Shown here piece by piece: positions 1-11,165 of a stretch of 64,000 bases of DNA. The position numbers and the translations under genes were made by a program. This DNA is from Paguma larvata (Eukaryota > Chordata > Mammalia > Carnivora > Viverridae). Positions within the stretch are counted from its first letter, which is position 1; each line of letters opens with the position of its first letter. The notes beneath the pieces were generated by a model. That model was not told the DNA's origin, did no database searches, and saw only the letters and a list, made by a program, of their open reading frames with translations. Location of the stretch: positions 124,407,239-124,471,238 of the forward strand of contig CM057825.1 of the NCBI GenBank assembly GCA_030068075.1, read 5' to 3'.

Positions 1-482
1 CATTAATGCTCTTTTAATGTGGCCCTAAGGCTGAGGTCACAGCGAGAGCGAGGAAAGGCCTCCAGCTGTAAGACTTTCTGACGAAGACGTATTTAGACAG
101 ATAATGCTCCTGCCTGCCCCTCTCCAGGCAGATGGGACTAACCCCCACTGGCCGTATCCCCTCCCGGCAGTCAGAAATGTCTCTAGCTATGTAGGAACAG
201 TAGGTTCTGAAAATTCCAACACAGGAAGATTTTTTTCCCCTGATAGGACCCCAGGCTTTGTCTCCTGTTCTCCATGAGCAGAGTAATAAAACTCAGCGGA
301 GGCCACCAAAAATGGTCCTAGACCCCCCAGGCCAATACCGCTCCAATGCTTACTTACACCCCAAACAGGGTGATTTAAATGTGGCTGGAGAAGGGCCGCA
401 GACTTTCAAAAAATGCTTTTTAATAGACTATCATTTAGTGTTATCTGTTTTCAGGGCCAAACATATTGATTTGTTTGTTGTC
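1..482. other. Unassigned sequence
   Basis: No repeat family or exon recognised. The short open frame at 258-554 runs into the CATT tandem repeat and has no domain I recognise. Confidence 0.5.
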
Positions 483-530
483 CATTCATTCATTCATTCA
501 TTCAGCAAATATTTATTGAGGTCCTTTTTT
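483..530 (-). mobile_element. L2 LINE 3' tail with (CATT)n
   Basis: Five CATT units are followed by AGCAAATATTTATTGAG, the reverse complement of the typical L2 3' end. Only the extreme tail is present. Confidence 0.6.
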
Positions 531-547
531 TTTGAGGTGCTCTTTTT

Positions 548-1165
548 TTTATAGAGGTTAAATGGAATGAATTTAACACAAAATGAATCAATCTAAAGTG
601 AACATATCAGTGGCATTTGCTACATTCACAATGCTGTGCAACCATCACTTCTGTCTCTTTCCAATTATTTCATTATCCCCAGATAAAAATCCATATCCAT
701 TAAATAGTTACTACCTCCGGCCTCTGGCATCTAGCAATTTGCTTCCTGTCTCTATGGTTATATCTGTTCTGGATGTTTCATATAAATGAGATCATACAAT
801 ATGAGACCTTTTGTGTCTGGCTTCTTATACTTAGCGTAAAATTTTCGAGGTTCATCTACAGCATCATATGTATCAATTCTCCATTCTTTTTCATGGCCAT
901 ATAGTATTCCATTTAATATATTTCCACAATTTGTTTATTCAGTCATCTGTTGATGGACATTTGAGTTGTTTCCACCGATTGGGCTATTTTGAATAGCGCT
1001 GCTGTGAACATTCACGTACCATTTGTTTGAGTGTCCATTTTCAGTTCTTTGAGGAATGGAATTGCTGAATCACCAGATAATTCTATGTTTGTTTGTTAAG
1101 AAACTGCCAAAGAGCTTTCCACAGGGCCACACCATTTTACATTCTTATTTCAAATGCTGTTTTAC
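548..1165 (-). mobile_element. Old L1 (L1M class) ORF2/3' region fragment
   Basis: Reverse-complement L1 signatures occur in the expected order: TGCAACCATCACTTCTGTCT, then GGTTATATCTGTTCTGGA, TTCATATAAATGAGATCATA, TTGATGGACATTTGAGTTG, and AAACTGCCAAAGAGCTTTCC near the end. The copy is diverged and has no open frame. It is truncated at the right, where L2-like sequence takes over. Confidence 0.75.
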
Positions 1166-2225
1166 ATGCTCGGATATATCAATGAATAGAATTGGTCTTT
1201 ACCTTCTGGTGAGGGGAGGTAGACAATAAAGCATAAACATAATAAATCAATGTGTACAGTGTAGAAGGTGATCTGTTCTAGACAGAAAAGAAAAGTAAAT
1301 TTGTTTTTTACTGGGAGTGTCATGGAGCAGTGGACAGTGGGTTATTATTTTATTTTATTTTATTTATTTTTTAAGTTGGCTTCACACCCAGCATGGAGAC
1401 CAGTGTTGAGCTTGAACTCACGACCTTGAGATTAAGACCTGAGCTGACATCAAGAGTTGGACACTTAACTGACTGAGCCACCTAGGCACCCCACGGGTTA
1501 TAATTTTTAAGGGGAGATTGGAACAAAGACTTGAAGGAAGTGAAAGAATTAATCAAGTGGATATCTGAGGGAAGAATATCACAGGCAGAGGGTACAGTTA
1601 ATACAGAGACCCTAGAATGCCTGGCTTGTTTGAGGAGCAACAAGGAGGCCAGTGTGGCTGGAACAGGGTAGGCAGGGCCTGAGAAGAGGGATCAGAGAAG
1701 AGATCAGGAAGGTAATGGGTGGCAAGATTGTGTGGAAGCTCACAGGCCATTTTAAGGACTTTGATTTTGAAGTGACTACAATAAGAAGCCATGCGAGGGT
1801 TTTGACCATAGCACTAACGTTTAAAGAGGAGGCATTGCAATAGTCTAGGTGAGAGATGATGGTGGATCATACCAGAATGAGAACAGTGCAGGTGGAGAGA
1901 GGTGGTCCAATTTTGGATACAGTGTTAGGATGGAGCCAATGAAATTTCTTTATGAATTGGATGAGGGTTGTGTGTGGGAATGACAAGAGTCATGGATAAC
2001 TGAAACATTTGGCATCAGCAACTGGAAGGAAGGGATTGTTGTCATCTGGTGTGGGACGGGCTATGGATGGAATGGGGTTTTGGGGGAGAAAATCAGTTTT
2101 GGACATACTGTGTTTGAGATGGTTTATCAACACTAGATGTCTAGTAAACTTTAGTATTTGGATGTATTGGAGGACAGAGCTGAAAGAGAAAGGTTGGAAT
2201 GGCTGAAATTTAGCCTGGAAGCACC
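1166..2225 (-). mobile_element. L2 LINE fragment, split by a SINE
   Basis: Both halves read as reverse L2. The left half has the 'lesser-tail' motifs (AGACAATAAAGCATAAACAT). The right half has GGAGGCCAGTGTGGCTGGAA, TTTAAGGACTTTGATTTTGA and GCATTGCAATAGTCTAGGTG, running on to about 2225. A SINE at 1349-1493 interrupts it. It is about 0.9 kb without the SINE, one of the longer L2 pieces here. Confidence 0.7.
1349..1493 (-). mobile_element. CAN SINE (older, short-tail type)
   Basis: The reverse-complement head GACTGAGCCACCTAGGCACC lies at the right end and an ATTTT-rich tail at the left. It lacks the cat-type CT-rich block. GGGTTATTATTTT on the left and GGGTTATAATTTTT on the right are consistent with a TSD, and place the insertion inside the L2. 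Confidence 0.85.
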
Positions 2226-2474
2226 TCTAGTTAGAGGGAGTCCCACTATGATTTCAGGGAGATCCCTTTATAAGGCGTCCAGAGAAATTTCCGCAAGAGC
2301 TAGTTATGCCTGGTGAAAATAATGAGTGGTAGAGATGGTGAAAAAATGAACATAGGTCCTGTCTAAAGGGAACTCAGTTCCAGCTAATGTTTCCCATGTA
2401 AGAATCCAGGCTTAGTGTTGTTAGGGCTTATTTTTCAAGGAAAACTGACAGTCTGGATTCTTATGTTGAGTCCC

Positions 2475-2825
2475 CAAATTAAAAAAAAAAAGTAACAGAA
2501 ACTAGGCAACAGCTATGTAAGACATTGTTTTTGTCTGTTAAAGATACTTGAATATGAACTACATGTTATATGATATTATGGAATTATTACTTATTTTCTT
2601 GAGTGGGATAATGGTATTGTGGATATATTGGAGAATGTCCTTATTATTAAGAAATTCACACTGAAGTATTCCAGAGTGAAGTATTCTGTTGTCTGCAACT
2701 TATTTCCAAGTAGTTCAGGAAAAAAAATATGTGTGTGTGTGTGTTAGGTATATCTGAAGAGTAATTATACAATTATTGGAACTTTTCTTTAGACTTGAGA
2801 ATTTTCAAAATAAGAAGTCAGATGA
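2475..2825 (+). mobile_element. L1M 3' UTR fragment
   Basis: Sense-strand L1M 3'-UTR motifs: GATAATGGTATTGTGGATAT, GAGAATGTCCTTATTATTAA, GTCTGCAACTTATTTCCAAG, a short (TG)n at 2729-2745, and ATTTTCAAAATAAGAAGTC at the 3' end. It is one of only two L1 pieces here on the plus strand. Confidence 0.65.
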
Positions 2826-4150
2826 GGTGGAATGGGGGAAGCATAGCCAAATAAGAATGTCTACAGGCAGGAACTGACCTATAGGTGCTGCCAGTTTTCA
2901 ACCTCTGTCCTAATAAAATATTTTTTATTGTGTTTATTTTTGTTATGGAAATAACCTATTATATATCTGCATTTTATACATCCGCAGGACTGTTAGTGTC
3001 CCCAAGGTAGGGAAAGTGTCTTCTTCCTTGAATGACCTTGGCCTCACTTAGGTAGAAAGTGTTTAAAAGCAAAATGGTTGTTCCTTACAATATGTGTACA
3101 AATTATGCTCAACCAGAAAAGAGGAGGTTAGTCACTGTGGATTCCTACAAAATGGTCAGAAAAAGATTCATAACACTGGCTCATAGGAAAGACACCATCT
3201 TGAAAGTTTGCTGTGAAGAGTTTGTTAGATGACACACAACAGAAATATAAGACACATGCCTTCATCTATCTCCTTTACCATCCTCTATCTGCATAAATGA
3301 CTCCTGAAGTCACTTGTAGATCTATGATTTAATTACTCTAAGTTTGGGATCCACCTAATGGGTAAATCCCCAAGGTATTTTTTTTCAGAACCTGGGACAG
3401 CACTCAGCACATGGCAGTTAACAATGGAAGTAACTTGAAAGATTGAACAACTGTTCATCTACTTATGTCCATTGCTAGACAGGAATCTGCATTTTACATC
3501 ACATCTATTATTTGTTGGGGAGTGGCTGTGTGAGTTTGGGAAATACCGAAAGATTTTATTTTTGGTGTTCAATCTTAGGCGCTTATTCCCCCATGGGCCA
3601 CGAGACTGGTCCGTCTTAAGGAATATAAAAAAGCAGTGTTCGGATTTCAAGTTGCTCATAAATCTGCTTCCTGCATTATCATTTTTTATCTGCCTACTTT
3701 TGTTTCCCCTGAGTTCAAAGGAAGTGCTTTACCTTAGAAATGATTCACTACTTCTGGGCCACCGAGGGCTTTGAAAGCCACACAAGAGAAGTTCCATTTC
3801 AAATCCCCCCATTTATAATCATGGGGGAAAGCTGGGTGTTGTCTTGGGGGTTATCAATGATTTCACAGAACTCAACCTTTGTTCCTCATGTGTCCATTTT
3901 TCAAAACCTTACTACTCAAATCTCCGAGAGTTGTTGCCCCTGAGGAAACATTTATCTTTGCTTTGACATCTTTTGCACTGTATCCCTTTTCAGTTCTCCT
4001 TCCTAATGTGGGATAAATGGCTCTGTGGGGTTTGGAATGAAGAGTTACATCTTGCAGTATGTTTGGGCATGTGTAGAAATCCTGTTTCCCTCCCCCATGC
4101 ACTGGGTCAGAAGATGGGGGAATAACCAGTTAAGATGGATGGGGTTGAGT
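2826..4150. other. Unassigned sequence
   Basis: Mostly unique-looking sequence. The only hint is CCTGGGACAGCACTCAGCAC near 3395, which resembles an L2 or MIR tail. The 100-codon frame at 3472-3774 has no recognisable domain and is taken as chance. Confidence 0.45.
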
Positions 4151-4152
4151 AA

Positions 4153-4590
4153 TATTATGGGTTGAACTATGCCCCCCTCATTTACATGAACTCCTAACCC
4201 CTAGTACTTCCGAAGGTGGTCTTATTCGGAGGTAGGGTCTTTGTATGTGTAATTAGTCAAGATGAGGTCATACTGGAGTAGAGTGGAATAATCTGATATA
4301 ACTGGGGTCCTTATAAAAAGGGGAGATTTGGAGACAGACATGCACACAGGGAGAATGCTGTATAAAGATGAAGGCAGAGAGCCACTGTCAAGGATGCTAA
4401 AGATTGCCGGCAAACCATCAGATGCTAGGAGAGAGGCGTCGAACAGATTTCAGTGTCAGAGGGAATCTGGCTTGCCTTGCCAACACCTGGGTCTCAGGCT
4501 TCCAGCCTCCAGAACTGTGAGAACATATTTCTGTTGCTTAAGTCAGAAGCAATTTGTGGTCTTGTGTTTCGGCAACCACAGGACAATAAA
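4153..4590 (+). mobile_element. MaLR LTR (MLT1-type), solitary
   Basis: Ordered LTR motifs: TATGGGTTGAACTATGCCCC, CTCCTAACCCCTAGTACTTC, AGATGAGGTCATACTGGAGT, GGGGTCCTTATAAAAAGGGG, GCTTCCAGCCTCCAGAACTG, and a terminal GGACAATAAAG. This is an ancient ERVL-MaLR solo LTR. No internal retroviral sequence follows. Confidence 0.75.
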
Positions 4591-4639
4591 GTGAGTGATA
4601 TGCTTATGCCATTTGTCTAAGGGTCTGTATGTGCTTGGA

Positions 4640-4880
4640 AGATAAGATAGCATAGCAGCTAAATACTTGGGTTTTTAGGACCAGAATTTCTAGTTGGGTC
4701 ATGTGGGAGAATTAACATTTCTGTGCTTCCACTTTCCCCAAAATAAAATGGCAAATAATTTTAGATTTAGACCTGATAGGGCTGTCACGTGGATTAAACG
4801 AGATCACGTGTTCAGAGCTGTATGCCAAATATCTGTCGCATAGTAAGCATTTGCTAGGGGATAGTTATTATTATGATTTT
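4640..4880 (+). mobile_element. MIR SINE
   Basis: AAGATAGCATAGCAGCTAAA at the head, the core with TCTGTGCTTCCACTTTCCCC, then GATTAAACGAGATCACGTG and CGCATAGTAAGCATTTGCTA follow the MIR consensus order over about 240 bases. Confidence 0.75.
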
Positions 4881-5314
4881 ATTAGCAATAATTGGCAACA
4901 TATACTCAGTCCAAAGGAGACCTTTACTACCTGGATTTTAAAAACTTTTCCTTGAACCACACTTAGCCAATGGCTGCAACTTCCCCTCTTTGCCTCCCGC
5001 TCTAAAGGCTCTATGCCGTCTCCATCTCCTTTCAGGGATGTAATTTCACTCTGTCAAAGAGGGCTTGTTATGGCCAATACCCAAGAAAACCCACTTGCCA
5101 TTTAAACAAGTGAAAGTAAGATGGTTCTAGAAACTGGGTGAAAATTAGGAGTGGCTACTTACCAGAACCATGTATTCATTCACATGCAAAAAAGACGTAT
5201 ATATCGAAAGCCTAGGTGCAGAATTGGACTCACGATGGGTTGTGTTGTCTGTCTCCTATGAGCAGGTGAAGGGATGTAGCATAATAATCCTTCCTGAACA
5301 ACCGCCTCTTATTG
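4881..5314. other. Unassigned sequence
   Basis: Nothing recognised. Base composition is ordinary and no long open frame is present. Confidence 0.4.
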
Positions 5315-5515
5315 AAACATATGCCAGGGGGTAAACATTGCCTCAGAATGATTACCCTTTAGAATTCTTTCAGGTTCGATGATATTATTATCCCCATTTT
5401 ACAGATAAGGATATTGAGGCAGAGTGATTAAGTAACTTGCTCAAGGCCACATGTCGTTAATGACAGAATCATGACATGATCCCATATCTCTCATACTGCA
5501 AAGCCCGTGTTCTTA
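5315..5515 (-). mobile_element. MIR SINE
   Basis: Reverse-complement MIR core: ATTATTATCCCCATTTTACA, AGTAACTTGCTCAAGGCCAC, then a degenerate 5' part ending near AAGCCCGTGTTCT. Confidence 0.75.
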
Positions 5516-6369
5516 GGAGCTGCTGCCTCGCCAGTACCTGGAATCCAGTGCCCTCAGGCGTATATTTGAAATAGATTGTGAACGAGACACACAGGAAACC
5601 CGATTATTCAGTCAAATGCTGGCACTTTAGGAAAAAAAAAACAAAACACGAGACAAACCAAAACCAAAAAACCTGCCACGAATTGATGGCTGGAGCAAAA
5701 TGAGTATTTTCCCAGTGTCTAAATTCAGGAACTGTACCTGAGATTTGTTTTAATTTCACAATTGCCTTGAAGCCATTAATCTTGCCAGGCATTATGGTGC
5801 AGGTGCATTCTGCCAAGTGGTTCCTCAGGAGCATTTTGTTATGATAAAAATCGCAAGTGTGACCCTAGTCTTTTTATTCTGTGGATTCTCCATCATTTCC
5901 TGAGATAAGCGATATTTCTGTAGTTCGCCAACCTCCTCAATCCTTGTTTGTTTAGGGAGAGAATATTAATTAGTGATGCTAAGGAGACCGTGAGCCACAA
6001 ATGAAATTTTGATAATGGAGTTTCTTAGACTGTCTTCGCTCCCCAAGGCATCGTCTGTTTAAGTAGTCCAATTGAATGTAATTATTAACATAAGAAGAAT
6101 AATAATAATTAGTGTTGTTTCCTACTTCAGTTGTTACTCATGGAAAACTGCAAGCTCCCATATATTTATTGGCCTCCGTTCAAAGTGGAAAATAGTCTCA
6201 TTTTACGTTTTATTTCTCTATCATTTTTGCTTTGCTCAACTCCTTCTAAACCTGGCAGCTGGATCCTTATAATGGTCCTTATTGGACTTTGGGGGGAAAT
6301 TAAGAAGTTTCTTGTTCCTGTTTGAAAGGGAAGCATGTCCCAAGTGGAAATCCTCAAATAAGCTATCTT
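5516..6369. other. Unassigned sequence, possibly conserved block
   Basis: No repeat recognised. Around 5940-6100 the sequence is AT-rich with several homeobox-like cores (TTAATTAG, GTAATTATTA, AATAATTAG). This is the type of repeat-free stretch worth checking for conservation. No coding evidence. Confidence 0.35.
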
Positions 6370-7300
6370 CCATTTTCCACAAGAAGTTGTCTTGAAGCTC
6401 TGTTTGTGCACCGTAAACCATTGAAGATTTTTGCAAAACCTCTCCTGGTTTCCAGTATCTCTCCCCCAGTCCGTCATCTGGACACACCGAGCATCATGTC
6501 TTCCAAAAAACATATCTGGTTTTTCAACTTCTTTGCTGAAAACCCTCGATAGGCTTTCCCCTGTTCTTGGGATAAAATTCAAATTTCTTCTCATGCTTTA
6601 ATGTTGTGACTCTTGCCGCCTGCCCAGGCTTTCTTGTCTTCACAGGTCAAGTGTGGTGCCTAATGTTAGTTTTAAGGAAGTGTAAGACTGAATACTTGCA
6701 GATAGACCTTGGTGGGACATTGCCTACGCCTCATGGAACCCCATGAATTTTGTCTTTTTTTTTTTAATTAAAAATTTTTTTTAATGTTTAATTATTTTTG
6801 AGAGACAGAGACAGACAGAGCATGAGCAGAGGAGGGACAAAGAGAGAGGGAGACAAGAATCTGAAATGGGCTCCAGGCTCTGAGCTGTCAGCACAGAGCC
6901 TGATGCAGGGCTCGAACTCACGAACTGTGAGATCATGACCTGAGCCGAAGTTGGACGCTGAACTGACTGAGCCACCCAGGTGCCCCGAACCCCACAAATT
7001 TTGTAACGTTGCCTAAGATTCTCCAGGCCAGCCATCTTTTTTAGTTTCCATTATCCTAGAATCATAGTGTCCACTCCATAATAAGGGGTGCTGTACCCAT
7101 TTTAGAGTGCCCAGCCCCTCTTGATACGCATTGTGCCCCCATTATAACGTTTCATGTTGTACTATTATGATTTCACATATATGGCGCCTTGACTACACAC
7201 CACAAGACCAGCGTCTGCTTTTTGCAGTGTCATATTCTCAGCACTAAGCCCATTGTTTGGTGCACTACAGGTACTTAAGATTCGTTTATCTGAATGAAGC
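6370..7300 (+). mobile_element. L2 LINE 3' end, split by a SINE
   Basis: The left part carries AAAACCCTCGATAGGCTTTC and GGGATAAAATTCAAATTTCT (L2 sense). The right part continues after the SINE with CACCACAAGACCAGCGTCTG, TCAGCACTAAGCCCATTGTT and a degenerate end near ATCTGAATGAAG. This is one of two plus-strand L2 copies. The 142-codon minus-strand frame at 6166-6594 lies antisense to it and is not a gene. Confidence 0.6.
6754..6986 (-). mobile_element. CAN SINE, felid type, full length
   Basis: Full reverse-complement element, from the poly-T/AT tail through AGCTGTCAGCACAGAGCC to GAGCCACCCAGGTGCCCC. It has 18-bp TSDs, GAACCCCATGAATTTTGT (6736-6753) and GAACCCCACAAATTTTGT (6987-7004), differing at two positions. 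Confidence 0.95.
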
Positions 7301-7440
7301 CTGTTTGTTAGAATATTGGATAGAATGCAGTTTATTTAGTATTTATACAACGCACAGTGGATGTCGTAGCATTTGGGGAAAAAAATCACATCAAGTAACT
7401 GTGTGGATAGTATACTCGAATTCAGAATCTTGATCTAGAG

Positions 7441-7664
7441 CAAAGGTTTGCAAACTACACCCCGTGGGCCGAATCCAGCCCGCTGCCTGATTTGGTCAAT
7501 GAAGTGTTATTGGGATAATGCCGTGCCCACTTAATTATATTTTGTCATTGGCTCTTTTGTGCTGCAATGGCAGAATTGAATAGTTGTGACCAAGTCCATA
7601 TGGCCCACTAAGCCTCCAGTATTTACTTTCTGGATCTCTACAGAAAAGGTCTTCTGACTCTTGG
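7441..7664 (+). mobile_element. hAT/Charlie-type non-autonomous DNA element
   Basis: Starts CAAAGGTTTGCAAACTACAC, contains GCCGAATCCAGCCCGCTGCC, ATGGCAGAATTGAATAGTTG and CATATGGCCCACTAAGCC, and ends near AAAAGGTCTTCTGACTC. This is the common mammalian 'GGCAAACTACGGCCC' repeat. A second copy lies at 34741-34963. Exact family name not assigned. Confidence 0.7.
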
Positions 7665-7683
7665 CGTTGGACGCCACTCTCAA

Positions 7684-8455
7684 CACATTCATGCCTTTAA
7701 CAAATACTTATTGAGCACCTACCATGTGTCAGGGACTCTTCTAGGGATACACCGTGCAGGCAGAGTTCTTTCCTGCAGGGACCTTATGGCCCATGAGAGG
7801 GCAGGGAGAGGAGGAAATAAGCTCATAAAGAAGCCAACGTAAGTGCAGACTGCTCAGGCGCCCAAGTGCTGCAGTGGTATTGAAACAGCCTGAGGTGATG
7901 GAGGGGGCTGGGCCGTGGGACTGCTTTAAAAGAGCACACCAGGGACTAAGCTCGGGATAAGGAGGAAGCAGTGCAGGCAGGAGAGGCAAAAGTACTGGGG
8001 CGCCTGGGTGGCTCAGTCAGTTAAGCGTCTGACTTCAGCTCAGGTCATGATCTCGCAGTTCGTGTGTTCGAGTCCCACATCGGGCTCTGTGCTGACAGCT
8101 CAGAGCCTGGAGCCTGCTTCAGATTCTGTCTCCCTCTCTCTCTGCACCTCCCCTGCTTGCACTCTGTCTCTCAAAAAATATAAATGAAAAAAAAAAGTAC
8201 TAAGACCCTGGGGGGACAATGGATTTGTCCTGTTGTAGGAACACAGACAGGATGTGTGTGGCTGGAGCAGAGCGACTGAGGAGGAGGATGGCCCAGGGTG
8301 ATGTCAGGGAGACAGGTGGGTGGGCCTGGACCGTGCTAGACCTGGTGCAGTCCTGGAAAAGGAGTTTGGACTTTGTCCCTAGTGTGATGGGAACCCATTG
8401 GAGGGTTTTCAATAGAGCAGTGACAAGTTCAGCTATTGGAAAGACAGTTTTGCTA
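7684..8455 (-). mobile_element. L2 LINE fragment, split by a SINE
   Basis: Begins with the reverse L2 3' end (CTTATTGAGCACCTACCATG). After the SINE it continues with TGTGTGGCTGGAGCAGAGCG and TGGGAACCCATTGGAGGGTT. The 7850-7980 part is too diverged to align by eye. Confidence 0.65.
7997..8192 (+). mobile_element. CAN SINE, felid type, full length
   Basis: GGGGCGCCTGGGTGGCTCAG at the 5' end, internal A/B-box-like tRNA portion, TGTGCTGACAGCTCAGAGCC, CT-rich tract and A-rich tail. The TSD AAAAGTACT occurs at 7988-7996 and 8193-8201. Confidence 0.95.
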
Positions 8456-8967
8456 TTTGGCCACCGGCTTTGTAAAGTGGCATTCAAGACTCAGCCACTG
8501 CTTGTATTGTTATATTAAAGAAGATTTGACAGCGGCCAACCTAGTAACGGATGTTCTGTTTCAGGTGCCATAAATGGCACCATACATCAAACCCGTTGAC
8601 TTTCTGCTTCTGAGACCCCAAAAGCAGTACAGCCCTAACCTTCAGTGGCCCCACATTAGGTTGGCCAGACACCGTTTATTGGGGTTATAAGCAGTAGAGC
8701 AGCTGTTGAAATTCTGCCTGAATTCTTGTCTACAAGCAGCAAGCTACAGGCACTCCTAACCTCTGTTAGGGTTTCAGAACCAGGAAGGACTTACTGGGGA
8801 TGAGGCATGCACGAACCTCTTGGCACCTGCCTCCTTGTTCTTGTTTTGATTCCTAGCATGAGGGTTGATGGAGAAGGGGGTTGGAGGCAGGTCTGTTGGC
8901 ATTCCTCTCTCACTTCCTCCCCCAGTGCCCCGAGAGGATTTCTAGAGCTCTTCATTTTTCTGGCTTT
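8456..8967. other. Unassigned sequence
   Basis: No repeat or exon recognised. It leads directly into a GGAA tandem repeat. Confidence 0.4.
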
Positions 8968-9027
8968 GGAAGGAAGGAAGGAAGGAAGGAAGGAAGGAAG
9001 GAAGGAAGGAAGAAGGAAGGAAGGAAA
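8968..9027 (+). repeat. (GGAA)n microsatellite
   Basis: About 15 GGAA units with one AGAAGG interruption, purine-only on this strand. The encoded KEGRKEGR-type frames are artefacts of the repeat. Confidence 0.98.
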
Positions 9028-9080
9028 TATTCATTGAGCAGCAACTCAGGGCTGGCTAGTTATTGTTGGTAGTTACCAAA

Positions 9081-9303
9081 TTCCTTCTTTCCTCCCTTCC
9101 TCCTTCCCTCCCTCCTTCCTTCCTTTCCTTCTCTTTCTTCTCTTCCTTCCTTCCTTCCTTTCTTCCTTCCTTCTTCCCTCCCTCCCTCCCTCCCTCTCTC
9201 TCTTTCTTCCTTCCTTCCTTCCTTCCTTCCTTCCTTCCTTCCTTCCTTCCTTCTTTCTCTTCTTCTTTCTTCTTCTTCTTTCTTTCTTTCTTTCTTTCTT
9301 TTT
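9081..9303 (+). repeat. Polypyrimidine (CTTT/CCTT/CCCT) tract
   Basis: About 220 bases almost entirely C and T, in mixed CCTT, CCCT, TTCT and CTTT units. It faces the (GGAA)n block 53 bases upstream. The 149-codon plus and 86-codon minus frames across it are low-complexity and not genes. Confidence 0.97.
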
Positions 9304-9680
9304 CATATTCACTCATTCATTCTTCCTTCCTTCCTTCCATCCATTCATCCATCCATCCATCCATCCATGTATCCATCTTACAAGAAATGTATCAAGTATT
9401 TTTACATACCAGACACTATTCTTGGCCCAGGGGAGAGGCAGTGAACACAATAGACAAAGTCCCTAACTCCCTTGCCACTGATCTCTGGCAGAGAAGACAG
9501 ACAAATGACTAAAATGACTAAACAAATGACTATAAATTGGGTGGATAGCTCCTAGGATGAGAAATAAAACATTATAGGATGGAGAGAGAGTGTGGGCTAT
9601 TTTATATAGGAAGGGGACTGGCCAGGGGAGGCTTTTTTTTTTAAAAGGGGATATTTGAACAGGAAACAAAAGGAAATAAA
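9304..9680 (-). mobile_element. L2 LINE 3' end with (CATC)n-expanded tail
   Basis: The tail starts ACTCATTCATTC, passes into a CATC/ATCC tandem run (about 9327-9368) and then into reverse L2: ACATACCAGACACTATTCTT and GAGGCAGTGAACACAATAGA. The remainder to 9680 fits less well. Confidence 0.65.
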
Positions 9681-9844
9681 GGAGGGAGGCACCAAACTTT
9701 CTGTCAGTTATTCTTACTCCTTCTTAGATAAGAGGCTGCTGAGGGTCGGAAGAATTCAGTGGTTCTCCTGAGGTCAGAAGGCAGTGGCCACTGTGGCCGC
9801 AGTGGCCGCTATAGGAGCAGCAGCAACAGAGAAAATTTCCCAGG

Positions 9845-10064
9845 TTTTTTTTTTTTTACGTTTTATTTCTTTTTGAGAGACAGAGAGAGACAGAGCATGA
9901 GTGGGGAAGGGTCAGAGAGAGAGGGAGACACAGAATCTGAAGCAGGCTCCAGGCTCCAAGCTGTCAGCACAGAGCCCGCGACGCGGGGCTCGAACTCACA
10001 AACTGTGAGATCATGACCCGAGCTGAAGTCGGACACTCAACCGACTGAGCCACCCAGGCGCCCC
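9845..10064 (-). mobile_element. CAN SINE, felid type
   Basis: T-rich tail at the left, AAGCTGTCAGCACAGAGCCC in the middle, GAGCCACCCAGGCGCCCC at the right. The flanks TCCCAGGTTTT and CCACAGGTGTT may be a degraded TSD. Confidence 0.93.
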
Positions 10065-10072
10065 CACAGGTG

Positions 10073-10265
10073 TTCGTTTTGTGTCAGGCACTGGAGTAAA
10101 CATTTTGTTTCTATCATCTCATCTAATCTTCACAACAAACCAGCGAGGTAGCTATAATTATTATTAGTTCCATTTTATAGAATGTCCTAAGGGTCAGAGA
10201 GGTTATGTAACTCAGCCAAGGCCACAAAATAATTAAGTGAGAAGCTGAGATTCATTGGTCTCCAG
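10073..10265 (-). mobile_element. MIR SINE
   Basis: Reverse MIR: TTGTGTCAGGCACTGGAGTA, CTCATCTAATCTTCACAACA, CATTTTATAGAATG, GTAACTCAGCCAAGGCCACA. Confidence 0.8.
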
Positions 10266-10770
10266 GATCCTTTAGGATCCCAGACCATAGCTGATGAAGC
10301 TGGACTTTGGAGTGATGTCTCTCTCTGAAAAGCCCGCTTTTCTAATAGGTCAGTGCTACTGCAGACTTTCAATAGAAAGTTCAGTCATTTGATTAGTCTC
10401 CTGGTATGGGGCTGGTTGGATGGGTATTGAAAGCTTCCAAGGTGATGGGGGATCTTTGACCATAGGCATCACACGTCCTATCATCTCTGATTTGCACAGA
10501 GACCTCCCTGTGACCAAGTGTCATGAGCCGAGAGCTTGGGTGTCCAATGGAAGTTGATTGGGACCTAAATTTCTCTTTGAAAAGAATGGGCAATGCAGCC
10601 CCGTTGGTTTGACAAAAACATTTACTCACTGCTTCCGTCAATCCTCTGATTTGGTGAGAAAGACTACAAACGTGAAGCAGTTGTATGAATATGTAGAAGA
10701 CTGTTAGCAAGAAGGCAGTTGATGTAAAGAACTGTAGGCTCCACAAAGCTATTCAGTGTACTTATAACAT
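10266..10770. other. Unassigned sequence
   Basis: No repeat or exon recognised. A 117-codon minus-strand frame at 10393-10746 has a hydrophobic run near its start but no recognisable family. Confidence 0.4.
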
Positions 10771-11165
10771 TCCTCCCTCCCATCCTTTCTCCCTCCCTCC
10801 CTCCCTCTCTTCCTCCTTTCCTTTCTTCTGCACTGTGCCTGGTAGGGAGACAAGGTTCCTGTCTGCATGAAGAATAAATTCCAGAGGGGAGGATGGGGTG
10901 AGGTGGTACATGACGAAGAACAACATGAAGTAAGTGAGTAGAGGAACTGGATGATCTCGGATGGGGAGAGTGCCGTGAGGGCGGCCATAGTGCAGCGTGG
11001 TGGAGAGACGCTAGGAGGTCTGCTCAGACTGGGTGATGAGTTGAAGCCCCACAGGGCAGGGGCAGGTTAACAGAATGCTGGCGAGGATCCACAGAAGAGC
11101 ATTTCAGGTGGAGGGACATCTCACAAATGGAAGACTGGGCCTGGAGGTAAGGTGCATGGCCTCAG
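10771..11165 (-). mobile_element. L2 LINE 3' end with (CCCT)n tail
   Basis: A CCCT-rich run (10771-10826) leads into GCACTGTGCCTGGTAGGGAG, then GAGCATTTCAGGTGGAGGGA and related L2 reverse-strand motifs. Divergence is high. Confidence 0.55.

Noticed and set aside
6166..6594. 142-codon minus-strand frame with an ATG
   Set aside because: It lies antisense to an L2 fragment and has no known domain.
8010..8080. tRNA gene suggested by A/B-box-like sequence
   Set aside because: It is the tRNA-derived head of a CAN SINE with TSDs and a tail, not a free tRNA gene. The same applies to the other 22 copies.
8968..9303. CRISPR-like array
   Set aside because: Units are contiguous 4-base repeats with no spacers, in a mammalian genome.
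9056..9512. KER-rich and PS/F-rich frames over the 9-kb tracts
   Set aside because: They are translations of tetranucleotide repeats.
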